Assembly: GCA_014058105.1 (NCBI GenBank)
Contig: JACGCM010001844.1
Span: 2,294,001 to 2,358,000 of the forward strand
Direction of reading: 5' to 3'
DNA from: Kingdonia uniflora
Taxonomy: Eukaryota > Streptophyta > Magnoliopsida > Ranunculales > Circaeasteraceae
Length of the DNA stretch: 64,000 nt
The notes below the pieces were generated by a model. The model was not told the DNA's origin, did no database searches, and was given only the letters and a program-made list of their open reading frames with translations. Numbering within the stretch: the stretch's first letter is position 1; every line of letters starts with the position of its first letter. The translations under genes were made by a program, and so were the position numbers. Shown one piece after another: positions 46,406 to 57,184 of the stretch.

Positions 46406-49013
46406 TGTAGTGTCCCGGATTTTTTATTTATTTATTTATTATTTTTTATTAATTTATTATTCATACATTATGCATCATGCATCCACTTTCATTGCATACA
46501 TTGTGCATCTGCATCTCATTCCTATCTTTAGGTCTTTGAGTTCTTTCTTCTTTTTGGCTGTTTGGCGGAGGAGGTCGTGTTGGGGGTTTTGTGAGCCGTG
46601 GTTAGCTTAGTGGGTGCTCGTGTTTGAGCGCTTGTTGTTGTTGTTGTGATTGTGAGGTGTGATCGGGAGAGGTTCTATATTAGGATTCTTGGGTTCTCCA
46701 GTTTTCCTTAGGTCGGAGTCTTTTCGCTCTTCTGAGTTATTCCAGCACCTGCTTTGTTTCATTCGATCAGATTTATTCCTGCTCAAATTGATGTCTACCT
46801 GTTTCATTTTGTTCGAACGACCTACCTTCTGTCCGAATGCATTCCTTCCTGTCTCTTTCTGTTCGAATATAAATACCTTCTACCCGAATAGATGTCTGTT
46901 CGGCTGATTTCCTTTTGCTTTGTTCAGTTCGAATAAGCCATTTCCTGTTCAATTAGGCTTCGACCTGTCTTATCTTGTTAGAATAGTAATGTGTTTGATT
47001 CGATCTTAGGCTCGTTTGGATGACCAGGTTGGGTCTTCTCACGCGATTCTTGGCTGTTGGATTGCCTCAAGATGAGTGCTGTGTGTTTGGGGGTTTTATT
47101 TACCCATCCATTTCATTTTTTCCCTCACTTACGCTCTTTTTTTTACTCTCTCACTCTCTATCTCCAAATTGGAATCTTCCTCTCTCTAGTTCTTCGCTGC
47201 AATTCATTGTGGGATTGATCTCGCCACTTCTTCGGTAAGTAATCTCCTTTCCCTCCTTCCTTTCTCCTTTGATTGATTTGATTTTGGCTTCGGTGGAACC
47301 CTAATGATTCTAGGGTTTTGGTGTTTGGGGCTTTTTTTGAGGTTAGAGTTGTGACTCTCTGGCAGGTGTTGGGTTGTTGCTGTTGGTATTGACGTGATTG
47401 TGTTGCCTGTGGTGATGGTTTGGTTGTTGTGAGCCGTGGTGTTGAGGCTTGGTCTACCCTGTCGTTGTCGACTGTGCAGCTTATCCTTTTATCAGGCGAG
47501 TTTCCCTTCAAGCTAATTTCCTTTACTAATTTGATTTATGCAAGATAGAGTTATGTATTTGGCATTTGGAGTATTTGTGATATAAGTATTGCCTATGTTG
47601 TTTTCTTCTGTGCTTGATTTCCTTTGTCAATTGTGGGGTGTATGTTCTCCTTGTCTGTTAGGAGGTTATGCATTGTGTGGTGTTCTCGTTGGTTGTTCTT
47701 TATTTGGGTTCCAGTCCTTCAAACACTGATGTGTTTTGATATTGTGATTGATTATTTGTCACTGTTCATCTGTGGCTGTTGTTGTGACTGGTGGTCACTG
47801 TTTGCACCGTGATAGGATTGTTGACCATTCTTTGAGTCAGATGGGTATCCTATGTGTGTGTTGGCCAGGTTGTGGCTGTTGGGTTAGGATTGTTGACCTT
47901 TTTTGAGGCAGATGGGTATCCTATGTGTGTGTTGGCTGGGTTTGGCGGCTGTTGTGTTTTGATCTTTGGGATCTGTTTTCATGTTTTCAGTGTGGGTTGT
48001 TATATTCTTTTAACTTAATGGGATCGGATACATAACAAAACTCTACATCGGCTGACCCTCAATAGGACCTAGAATTTCTATATTGGGTTAAAATAGTAAG
48101 TGAAGTTCAGGCTGGATACTATCACATTTATTACCCTTCGGGAGTGTGGGATGGTGTGAGTTAGTTTCCTTTGGACCCCGTCTTATCCTCCGTGTGGTTG
48201 AAATTCTTCGGAATAAGTGAAATAAAGTTTGGACGTAGGCTCCGTGGGTTGCAAAGCCCGGAACACTCTGATCAAGTGATAAATCCTTAGCTTGGCCGAG
48301 CTTGACAAAAATCGTGCCCATTGTATCCAATTGAGATCTCCTTAAGGTTATTATACATTAGCGGCTGATCAGCCCACTATATTGATTTATAGGGCTTAGT
48401 TCTTGATTTCATAACATCATAAGCATTCATTTTAGGAAAATTCTAGAGTCACGCCATGTCATATCATATTGTATCATCGTGGTACATTTCTTACATCTCT
48501 TCAGCATACTCCTATCCCTTCCCTTTTTAGTACTTATACATTAATGTTCTTTTTATAGCTTCTTTTAACACATTCATCTCTCCTTTTTCTCTGTGCCAGT
48601 TATATTAGTTGGTTGCTTAGCTTGTTGAGTTATTCAGTAAGCCGTGGTTTTGCTCACTATTGCATTTCCCCCCCCTTTTAGAGGCAGGGTAGTTGATGGT
48701 TTGGCTAAGGGCTTCAGCTGGGTTGGAGCAGATCTGCCGTTGCAGATTTTGATTTGGTTTTAATCTTTTTTGTTCGGTATTAGCTCTTGTCGTTATACAT
48801 TTTATAATAGTTGTAGATTCTCAGTTTGATAGTTATATATCTTTCTCTTTCGCTTATTTTTTTTTGACTATGATGATATTGCTATAGTGAATGACTGAGT
48901 TATTTTCTATTAGCAATGTTATTTGTGGGGCGAATCTTTGGATTCCCCGACCTGCACACCCGAATGACAATGTTTTAGATTATTCTCTAATGTTTGGATT
49001 TTGGGGCGTGACA
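46406..49013 (+). repeat. Chromovirus right LTR
   Basis: 2608 bp from TGTAGTGTCCCGGA to GGGGCGTGACA. It is followed by the target duplication GGGAT. It is longer than the left LTR (about 2518 bp without CACTA-2), mainly because of a 72-bp tandem duplication starting at 47814. Confidence 0.95.
47814..47957. repeat. 72-bp tandem duplication in right LTR
   Basis: Two copies begin AGGATTGTTGACC at 47814 and 47886. The left LTR has a single copy (near 40518). Confidence 0.9.
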
Positions 49014-49018
49014 GGGAT
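49014..49018. repeat. Target-site duplication, right (gggat)
   Basis: Partner of 33068-33072. Confidence 0.95.
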
Positions 49019-49222
49019 TGAGATCGATTCAAAGTAATGATAATTTTTGAGCTTCAAAGTAAAATCTAGGATCTTTTTAATGGAGAGCTTCATTTTGCAT
49101 CATTGTACCTATTGGAAATTGAGATTGAAAATTTGGTATCCCTCTCTAACCCTTTTAGCGATTTGTTGAAATTGAGGTAATAACTATCTTAATTTTGAAT
49201 TTGTGTGTAAAGGGTAATCAAA

Positions 49223-49336
49223 ATGGATTCTTCAAGCAAAAAGGAAAAACCGCATGTTGATGATGGCGGTTTGATTGATATTATCTGGTTATGGAGTCTT
49301 GAAGATGTTTTCAATGAAGACCTCTATAAGCATAAG
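49223..49336 (+). pseudogene. SEN1/UPF1-like helicase first-exon fragment
   Basis: A 38-codon exon starts at an ATG and ends at a splice-donor-like AAG/GTATCT. It contains GGLIDIIWLWSLEDVFNEDLYK. This matches the N-terminal signature (xxSWSLEDVxNxDLY) of plant SEN1-like/UPF1-like superfamily-1 helicases, a large family of putative RNA helicases. The helicase motifs themselves are absent. It lies inside CACTA-1, on the strand opposite to the SAC copy. Confidence 0.65.
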
Positions 49337-49649
49337 GTATCTCTCTCTCTCATAGTTTTACATATTTACCATCTACACTTGGCTGATTGCTTTAGTTTGT
49401 GTTAACTTGCTTGTTAACTTTGTACTTCGTTGTAATTGAGATAGAGGAGTTAAAAAGAACATGCGGGTTTAGTCAGATTCTGGGTGGGAAAATTGTTTGG
49501 TCAAAGTTCATCGATGGTAAAATGTCTCTCCATAGTTTATCCATTGCACAAAGCTCTCAAAAAATTCACCGAGACCTTTAAAATCTTGTTGACTTTGGTA
49601 TGGCACTTCTGTTTCTGTCTGTCCTTTTTCCATGATGCTAGATCTATCT

Positions 49650-51945
49650 TCACATGGAGTTGTCTTTTTCAACCATAATTCCATTCACAACATTCTCGGT
49701 CGATGTTCCTACAACTGGAGAGTTGAGGAGAGCAGACCTTTCATATGATTCTTCTTCACACGAATTTCCAGAAGAAGAAAGCCATACGAGATCAACAAAA
49801 TTGGAGCAGTTAGATGTATATTCGTTGAAATAAACCAAATTGCTTTACATTTCAGTAAAAAGCTGTCTAAGAGTCATCGTGGGGGTGTATCTGGAATATG
49901 ATAGGTCACTTTCACAAGTAGAGATTTATGGTATGGAATCAAAAAGGCCTTTGCTACCTCCTCCATCAGTCCTTTCAGGCATGGCAGGATTATCAAGATT
50001 ATTCTGCCCAATATTTGTGGTTGACATAGGTGTTCTGCTTTCACAAAAAATGTTGCCGTCCGATAAGGATCTTTTAAATAAAGACCTTGCATTGTCTTCT
50101 GCATGAACATGCCTTCAAACATTGAAATGCTGGTATGAATCCAGTTGCTACAATTCTGGTTTACCCTGTTGTAGTTGAAAGTACCCCAGAAATACATTTA
50201 TTGCATCTCGTTTCTCAGCGTTCATGTAGGTATTGCTGTAATAACGTTGAAGTGTTTGGAAAAATTCCTGAGACTGGGTTGTTGCTTTCCATTGACCTCT
50301 TATCTCCGTGAATATCTTGTTGTGTGCTGCAGAGCCACCATATTGGAATGCAAGGGTATCACCCATTTTTTTATAAAACTGCATTAAATCGTAAGTTAAA
50401 GGAGCATCTAGGTCAAATTTTGGAATGTCTATAAATCCTAGTGCATGAAGTTGATGTCCAAGAGCAGCTAACCCATAGGTGTACTGGGCCATATTTGTGA
50501 GATCCAAACAGTCAATACAATTGGTTCTAAGGACGCCTTTTTGAAGCATAGATAACTTCATAGGGTGGTTTTCACCAGCGACCCCAATATCTTCACCATG
50601 GACCTTTTCTGAGTTACTCACATACTCTACTTTGTTATCACAGTGCCGAAACCAATCACCATCTTCTATAGACTCCAAATGAGGACAGTTTAAAGACTCC
50701 TGAGTTATCAACTCCGGTGTTACTTGACAATAAAAGAAACCCGCTAAATTCAATGCATATTCCGCCACTCCGTCTAGTAGTGCCAACACATTTGTAGCTT
50801 TGCTCCTAGAATGTTTATGTAGATCCCAATGAAGAAACCTCGGGCGAGAATCGTCTGATAAATCCTTATTAATGAATTTAATCACGTTTGCAAACTCTGC
50901 ACGGAGCATTGACTCTCGAAGCTTTCTCTCATGTGTCTTAATTAAATTCAATATGATTATCGGGCTTCCATATCTCTTTGCGAGATTCTGAAAATGAAGC
51001 CTAGTAGCTTCATAGTCTTAGTCCTTATATAGCAAAATGATATCAGGTCTAATATTTAGCGAGGAAGTCTCCTGGGACCAGAAGAGAGGAATTGAACCAC
51101 GATTCTGTACAACAGATCGCTTACTTTAGCAGGGCATCCTTCAACAACATCTTCAGACACAATTTGTTCTATCTCGACATTGTTTGCAACTCTTCCTTTA
51201 CCATTTACACATTTCTTTAGATACCTAGTACCAGCATAATGGCGTAAGCGCCCAGCAGTGAGTATAAATCTAAAATCCCTACCAGATACTGTAAGTTTGG
51301 CCTGTTTAAAGAAGCCGTATACCAATGTAACTTTCCAAAAAGTATTTCTAAGATGATTTCTTATTCCACGTGTCAAGAACTCATTCCAGATAAACATTAT
51401 TTCATAAGGAACACCTCCAGTCTTGCCATCATATATATTCTTTTGTAGACTACGCATAACATGGTATGAGTATCTGAAAAAGAAGTCTTTTGTAAGATCC
51501 ACTCTTGATAAGAGCATCTTGTATCTGTTCTCATTCTTAAAATCATCCATATTTGACTGAACAGTTGAATTTGGAAGGGCAATTATTTCGCTTTTTGAGG
51601 CACCATACACTGTATACCCACAAATGAGGCCGACTTCCTTTTTTTTATAAGAAGCATGTAATAAGGCCCCTGAAATTTGATAAACCTGACAATTCCATAA
51701 CAAACTGTAACAAATTTAAGTCTACCAGTAGACTTGTTTCTTTCATCTACTCTCTTCAATAGATCATCACATTCGTTTTTCTAGTAAGTAGCAGGATCTT
51801 CACGAATATCTATCTCAGAAGGATCTAATCTATCAATCTTCATTGCTTTATATAATGTATCACTCTTGTTTCTTCTAATCATTTAAAATTTCGATCGAGT
51901 TTCGTAAAGTTTGAATTTTTGTTAGAACTCGAACGCCTATTTGTT
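49650..51945 (-). pseudogene. SAC-domain phosphoinositide phosphatase, intronless copy
   Basis: The minus strand reads nearly end to end through a plant SAC phosphatase: KFKLYETRSKF (about 51930), MKIDRLDPSEI (51842), VDLTKDFFFRYSYHVMRS, FIWNEFLTRGIRN, VSGRDFRF, RHYAGTRYLKK, then after a frameshift FLHWDLHKHSRSKATNVL and the catalytic site. These enzymes dephosphorylate phosphoinositides through CX5R(T/S). Here it reads CIDCLDLT, with Leu (codon 50501-50499) replacing Arg. No introns interrupt some 1.8 kb of coding sequence, unlike typical many-exon plant SAC genes, which suggests a retrocopy. The C-terminal 300 bp is less certain. Confidence 0.93.
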
Positions 51946-52057
51946 TAGATTATGTTATGAATCCTATTACAAAGAAAAATGATCATCTTCTACAACCTGA
52001 AACAACTTCTGGATTCCTTTTATTTAAAGTGCAAGTCATCTTTTAACATATACACAA

Positions 52058-52716
52058 ATGAATATAGTACAACTTTTTTCCCTTAATAATATAACCCCAC
52101 AATTGCTACTATTATACACATTGTCTTTTTATGCATATTTATTGATAGAACTATAAGCTCTAAATGACAATAGCTCTCATGAATTTGAGACAATGATTGT
52201 TCAAATCCATCTAGTTCTAATTGTAAAAGTAAAAGAAAGACTCTTTTAAGTAAACTAATATTATTTAATAAAATTCTAAAATTTATAATTGCAAGAAGAG
52301 ACTAAAATCGTCGTCAATAATTGTGTCTAATACGTTGATGTTTTTGCATGACAGATAACACGACTAGTTTGTATGCCGATTTTTTTAGAATTACGACAAA
52401 TTAGGCGATTTTGGCATCGTAAAATTATGACGCATAAAACAACGGATAAATAAATTAGAAAATGTAACAAATACGACGAAAATAACGACTAGTACTTGTA
52501 TTGCGACGTAAAAAATGACTCACAAATGTGTCGCAATTTTAACTAAAAATGATAGATATTACGATGTGGTTTGCAGTCGTAATATTACGAGACATTCAAG
52601 TCGAAAACATAAAACTACTGCAAAAAGAATGACACTTTTTTCAACTAAAATGGAAGTCACTTTAGCAAAATAACAACTGACCTGCCCTATCGTTTTTTAC
52701 TCGTTTTGGCATAGGT
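52058..52716 (+). repeat. CACTA-1 3' subterminal region
   Basis: Direct-orientation match to 38507-39168 with many substitutions. It ends TTTTGGCATAGGT where CACTA-2 ends TTTTGGCCTAGTG. Confidence 0.85.
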
Positions 52717-53222
52717 AAATATATGATGGTCGAAGATGAAGCTTGAGTTCGAGATGTGGAAGAAGCCACTGCAACCGCCCCCTTTCAGCCAAGAGTACGA
52801 GAAGCATTGTGGGCGAGTGGTGTTGGTTGAGAAGCTTCATAAATATTATAATTAATATCAGGGAACCATTTCCAATGCGTCTTCATGAATATTTATTGTG
52901 GATGCTGGATTTCCTAGAACCAATGGTTCTGGTCAATATTATTGCATAGGAATTCCTTCTGACATTGGGAATTTGAAAAGTTATCTTTAATATTGATTGT
53001 GGTATAAATAGTACTTTAGCTTGCTATTGTAGTTGTAATTAACCAAGTGTTTTTCTGAACTTTGCCTTCTGTCCTTTTCCTTCTATTTTCTATAATCTTC
53101 CTGCTGTTGAGAGGATGGTAGCCACGAGATAGCAGTCTTGGGAGGCTAGGATTCTTGTGAAAGTGGAACAATTTTGCTTTTGATACTTTAGGAATTAGTC
53201 CTTAAGTCTTCCTACGCCAATT
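52715..53222. repeat. Direct repeat B, right copy
   Basis: It matches 31889-32388. It directly follows the right end of CACTA-1 and runs on into unrelated sequence at TTCCTACGCCAATTTCGG, the point where the left copy becomes CACTA-1 (TTCCTAGGCCAAAAACTG). Confidence 0.8.
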
Positions 53223-53225
53223 TCG

Positions 53226-53690
53226 GTGAGTCCTACCTTCCATGGTATGGCATATGAAGAGGTGGTGGAGGCGGAGGATGACCACCATCAAATGGTGTGT
53301 TTCCATTATCTGTTGACATCAGAGGAGCGCAGGAATGGGCTGCGCCTGTTAGCGGAGGAAGCTATTACAGCTGAAGATGAAGCGACAGGCGTTCATCCAA
53401 GGGAGTCTCATCGGTACCTTGCTGGTGAGTGGGTTCTTTCTAAAAAATAGGACCCTCCTTCCTTCTCTGCCACACGTGGTGGTGGGGGTTATGGTAGAGG
53501 ACACGGTGGTGGAGGAGGCTTTTTCTTCCACACAAGTATCATCGCTTGTCATGAAGAAGATCCTTCTGTGTAGGGTTGGTTCAAACATGGACACCTTAAC
53601 TCTCTCAGTGATTTTCAGTTCTTGGATTGCCTGGGTCGTCCTTGCAGGGGATCAGAGTCTAGAAGTATGCTTCAATTTATATCTTCTTTA
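53226..53690 (+). pseudogene. Unassigned ORF with Gly-rich stretch
   Basis: The frame from 53226 reads SEERRNGLRLLAEEAITAED and ends at a stop at 53448. It continues in the same frame with DPPSFSATRGGGGYGRGHGG, a second stop and FKHGHLNSLSDF. The Gly/Arg-rich stretch followed by a GH-type motif recalls gag proteins, but I cannot confirm a zinc knuckle. It may be the continuation of repeat B. No family assigned. Confidence 0.3.
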
Positions 53691-53699
53691 ATTTTCTTG

Positions 53700-54560
53700 A
53701 GGAAGAGTTTTAGAGTGTTAACTGATGTAATGTAATTTGTAAAACAATTTGTAAAAAATGTCTGGAAGACTTACTATTTGTAAAGTATTATATAGAGTCT
53801 AAGATATAAGAAATATTGAAGCTAATGAAATATCTTTGTTCTGCCAACTTTATGCTTTATTTCGAACTTCAGCATTATATGTATAGTATTCTTTACGAAC
53901 TGACTTGTTGGTCATTGGGAAATAATAATTCGAACTCCGGATGAATCAAAATGTGAGAAGGAAAAAATAGCGAAAGGGAAGTCTAGAAATGTGTTTAAGT
54001 ATGACAAACATTTGTGCTGAGCTAAAAAAGGTTTAGTTGGTGCGGGCTACCAGATATCAAGTTATTATGGAATTTTTTTAAACAAATGAACTGTAGTGAA
54101 CTTAGTACGTATATCAATAAAGGTAGTGGGAAGTGAGGTTGAAAAGGGAAAGTTTAGAAATGTAATGAGGTCGTTTGGTAAATATGAGCAAACAAATAAC
54201 TAGGATAATTGTATTTATTTGAGAGGAAACTGATATGTGTACAAGCTGTTGTTTCGAACCGACTAAAAAATGTCTTGATGTAGGTAGGTACATGATATAT
54301 ATTCGTAGGTTCTTGGTTTGAGCTATTGTTGGAGGTACTTGAATATTCTTTGCGATCTCCATATTTGCGGATATGTGATCCGTGTGAATAAGATCTGAGG
54401 AGATATTTTGTAAGATGGAAAGTAGCAGCTGTTAAAATATTCTTGGATTTCTGCTGATATTCTTGTTTTCAAAAATTTGTTCTTGTAAAATATATCCTTC
54501 CTCAAAATCGGTTGGGGATGTGATTTTGATGGTGTCCATAGATCTTCATGCTGACTATAT
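53700..54560. other. No recognisable gene
   Basis: AT-rich. The short minus-strand ORFs here show no family resemblance. Confidence 0.4.
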
Positions 54561-54569
54561 AAAGTGTTA

Positions 54570-54935
54570 ATCTTTATCTATTATGCCTTGTATCTTGCAC
54601 AGGAAAAGCTTGATGCTGATTGGTTGCAAGTGACCATGGTGAGGATATGTTCTTAGCGTGTTTATCATGCAACGGAAAGTAAGTTGAATATAAAAGTGCT
54701 TAAACTCCATGAACGCTACTTTTGCATGTTGCCTTATAATATTGTGTTACCAGAGTGGTCGTTGAAGTTAGGCAGGTTAGATGACGAAGGTAGGCGTGCA
54801 GAGTATGCTCATTTTTTTTGGTGTGATGTATTCTGTGAATTGGTGTTGGATGCAACTTTGTGAGAAGAAGCTGTTCGAGATATCGCATGGGACAAACTTG
54901 CTGAAGAAGATGATAAAGCAGTAGGAGGGGGATAA
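54570..54935 (+). pseudogene. Unassigned coding-like fragment
   Basis: The plus strand reads KVLKLHERYFCMLPYNIVLP then WSLKLGRLDDEGRRAEYAHF, FWCDVFCELVLDATL and, after one stop, EEAVRDIAWDKLAEEDDKAV. The composition and acidic end look like a real protein C-terminus. The first part has two stops. I do not recognise the family; it could be a host gene or an element ORF. Confidence 0.4.
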
Positions 54936-55239
54936 TACAATGTGGTGTATTGAATTATCTTGGCTTCTTTAAATGTAACTACATGTGATTGTAAGTTTGA
55001 ACTTTGAGAGATCGAAATAAAGAAGTAATTTGTTTGCAGTGTTCTATTTTTGTTATCTGTTGAATATAGAATAATACAGATTTAATCTGTGAACTGTAAT
55101 AAATAAGATTAATATGTTTGGCTTGTAAGTGACTAACTTTGCAATGAGGGGAAGTAGCTCTTACACCACGAGATTTATCTTCAATCAAAGGGTTTAAGCA
55201 TATAATCTATAATACAAATAACCTACTAACAATATACTT

Positions 55240-55660
55240 GCATGGAGGCCTAGAATGGGACACTCTACGACCTCTGATGAGGATTTTTAAGTGATTCGAT
55301 ATTACTGTCGAGTAGCTGAAGGATCGAGTACTGGATAATTTATAGAGTGATCGAAGGTAAACTGTAAGGGTTCTGGGGAAAGATTTTGTAATCTCCCCTT
55401 GGTTCCCCCTCTCTCCTATTTATAGAACATTGGAAGGGCTGAGTTACCCTGGGAGATCAAATTACAAGTGTATCCCCTGGGTATCCTCTAGGTATCAGGC
55501 GAGTATCCCGGAGTTGGTGTTGACACTGTAAATGTTAGGTTTGGTACTGTGCTTCGACACTGCAGCTGTTGCTGGTTATGTCACTGTGCTCTGACACTGT
55601 AGCCGCTGTTGCTTTAGTCATTGTTGTCGTTAGGACCAACAGTGGCGCCATTTTTGTCTG
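55240..55660 (-). repeat. Possible LTR with promoter signature, minus orientation
   Basis: A TATA-like box reads TCTATAAATAGGAG on the minus strand (55414-55427), followed by purine- and then pyrimidine-rich sequence, as in LTRs. At about 55636-55653 the minus strand has TGGCGCCACTGTTGG, which looks like a Tat-type primer-binding site or an LTR edge. The segment is on the side where the 3' LTR of Tat-2 should lie. The boundaries are not resolved. Confidence 0.35.
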
Positions 55661-56250
55661 GTGAACTGGCCTATCTGACATGTCTGCTTTCGACCAAGTA
55701 CAACTATGGTCAAAGTATTTCTGATGCTGATGTGGAGTTTGTGTGCTAGCGAATCTATCTTCGTCTACAAGACTTATTCATAGTCGAGGCTTCGTCTTTG
55801 AGGCTTTATCTTTGTGTATTCTTAGAAGGCTTGTTTACGGGTTAAACGGGCTTCTAGGTATTTATGTAGGATTCGACTTAGCCTTCAAGTATTCGACTGG
55901 AGCTAGAAGGCTGCGAGTAAGTTACTACATTTACCCCCTCTTAGCAAGGGTCTCTAAAATAGGTGTAGAGGCGTTTGCTGAGAAAAACTGTTGGTTGCTG
56001 GAATTCAAATGGTTGACTGATGTATATTTAATTTCCGAGGAGGGTAATAAAGCAGGGTAATTACGAAGTTGTGGCGATTACGGAGTAATAAATGATGTTA
56101 ATGAAGATATAAATATGGCCTATGTGTGGGGTAACACTGTATACTCTTCGTCTTCACTCTCTTCCTCTGTATTTTGTGAAAACAAACTCGATACCACTCC
56201 CAGCATACGTTATCAAAGAAGGATGAGTTTCGCCAGAGACCGTCGTATAG
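55661..56250. other. Unassigned, likely part of Tat-2 LTR or its flank
   Basis: A 105-codon plus-strand ORF (55743-56060) has no recognisable features. A pyrimidine-rich run at 56143-56175 would be purine-rich on the Tat-2 strand and could be a polypurine tract. Confidence 0.3.
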
Positions 56251-56258
56251 GGTAAAAA

Positions 56259-56480
56259 ATGGCTGAACTGAAGCTAAAGTTTTTTGTTAACAAGGAGCTC
56301 GACTGAAACATGTCGGACCTGGTGGAGGTAGAACCTGGGGAGCCGATCAACGGGCAATCCTATGCATACTTATGGGGAATGATGCAGTGGAGGTTCACAG
56401 CTGCTGAAGAACGCTATCTCTTCCTGTCGGCTTTGGCCGAGCGTCTTGTGTAGGAAGAAGATCAGCTGGTGGAGGGGTAG
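56259..56480 (+). pseudogene. Mini-ORF copy 1 of a paralogous pair
   Basis: ATG at 56259 gives MAELKLKFFVNKELD, a TGA, then NMSDLVEVEPGEPINGQ, AYLWGMMQ and ERYLFLSALAERLV before a TAG. About 20 of some 55 positions match the copy at 57278. The TGA aligns with a Trp in the second copy. Function unknown. It lies antisense to the Tat-2 element. Confidence 0.5.
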
Positions 56481-57184
56481 GGCTCGACGGGAGGATCTAG
56501 CCAGTCTAAAAATAGGGCGGGCACTTCATAAGGTGGTGGAAGGGTGGTGGTCGTGATAGGTTTTATTATTTTTTGTATGACTGTATTTGAAGATTTCCTT
56601 TTCTGTTGTTGTTTTTGTTGATGTCTATTAATTTTCTTCTTCTTCCCTACTGTCCTTTTTTTGTAATCAATGTAATGGAATGAGAGCAGTACTTCACTGA
56701 AATTATGTGTCTTTGTATCTGGTAAATATGGCAGACGAATTGATTGTAGGCGCGGGATCGAACATCCAACTTCGAAGGGTAAATAGTAGAAAAGGCTATC
56801 TTCGAGGGGATAAGTGCTTCGAATTGTCATAATTATCGAAGACATTGGTTAATATTTGACCTGGAATCAATAGTTGAATCTGAAATCAAGAAACTTTGAT
56901 GTGTCCATTGAAAGAGCTGTAGGGAAATATTGTAGAGGGGTCGAAGGTTCGAGATTGGGGATGTGTCGAGTGTAAAATCTTCGAAATAGGTGTTGAGTGC
57001 ATATGCCGATAAAACGGTTGAGTCTGGGAAGTTGAAATGGTTTGACTATTGAAATTTTGAGGGAATGCTTAAAGGATGTGATAAATGCGGGTTTTGATTA
57101 AGGAGGGTTTAAATGCACCTGCCTTCAAGTATAAGTAGTGTATTTTGAGAGAATTTCATACATCTGTACTTTTTCTGATTAAAT

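Larger units (their letters stand above)
33073..49013 (+). mobile_element. Tekay-like chromovirus (Ty3/gypsy), structurally complete, with nested CACTA-2
   Basis: It has a left LTR (33073-33122 plus 39172-41639), PBS at 41644-41655, a gag-pol frame at 41791-46362, a polypurine tract before 46406 and a right LTR at 46406-49013. Both LTRs start TGTAGTGTCCCGGA or its remnant, and the right LTR ends GTGACA. A perfect 5-bp target duplication, GGGAT, flanks it. Without CACTA-2 the element is about 9.9 kb. A C-terminal chromodomain and an iMet-type PBS support chromovirus. Assignment to the Tekay/Del clade is from pol wording. Confidence 0.93.
32383..52716 (+). mobile_element. CACTA-1: gene-carrying CACTA transposon split by a chromovirus
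   Basis: The left end reads TCCTAGGCCAAAAACTG at 32383. The right end reads TTTTGGCATAGGT at about 52716. Both are variants of the CACTAGGCCAAAA terminus seen in CACTA-2. The first 200 bp parallels 33123-33320, and the last 660 bp (52058-52716) parallels 38507-39168. Chromovirus sequence at 33073-49013 is inserted inside it. Without the insertion the element is about 4.4 kb. Its cargo is a SEN1-like exon and a SAC phosphatase copy, and it has no transposase. Its outermost CA bases are lost at both ends, and I see no 3-bp target duplication. Confidence 0.7.
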
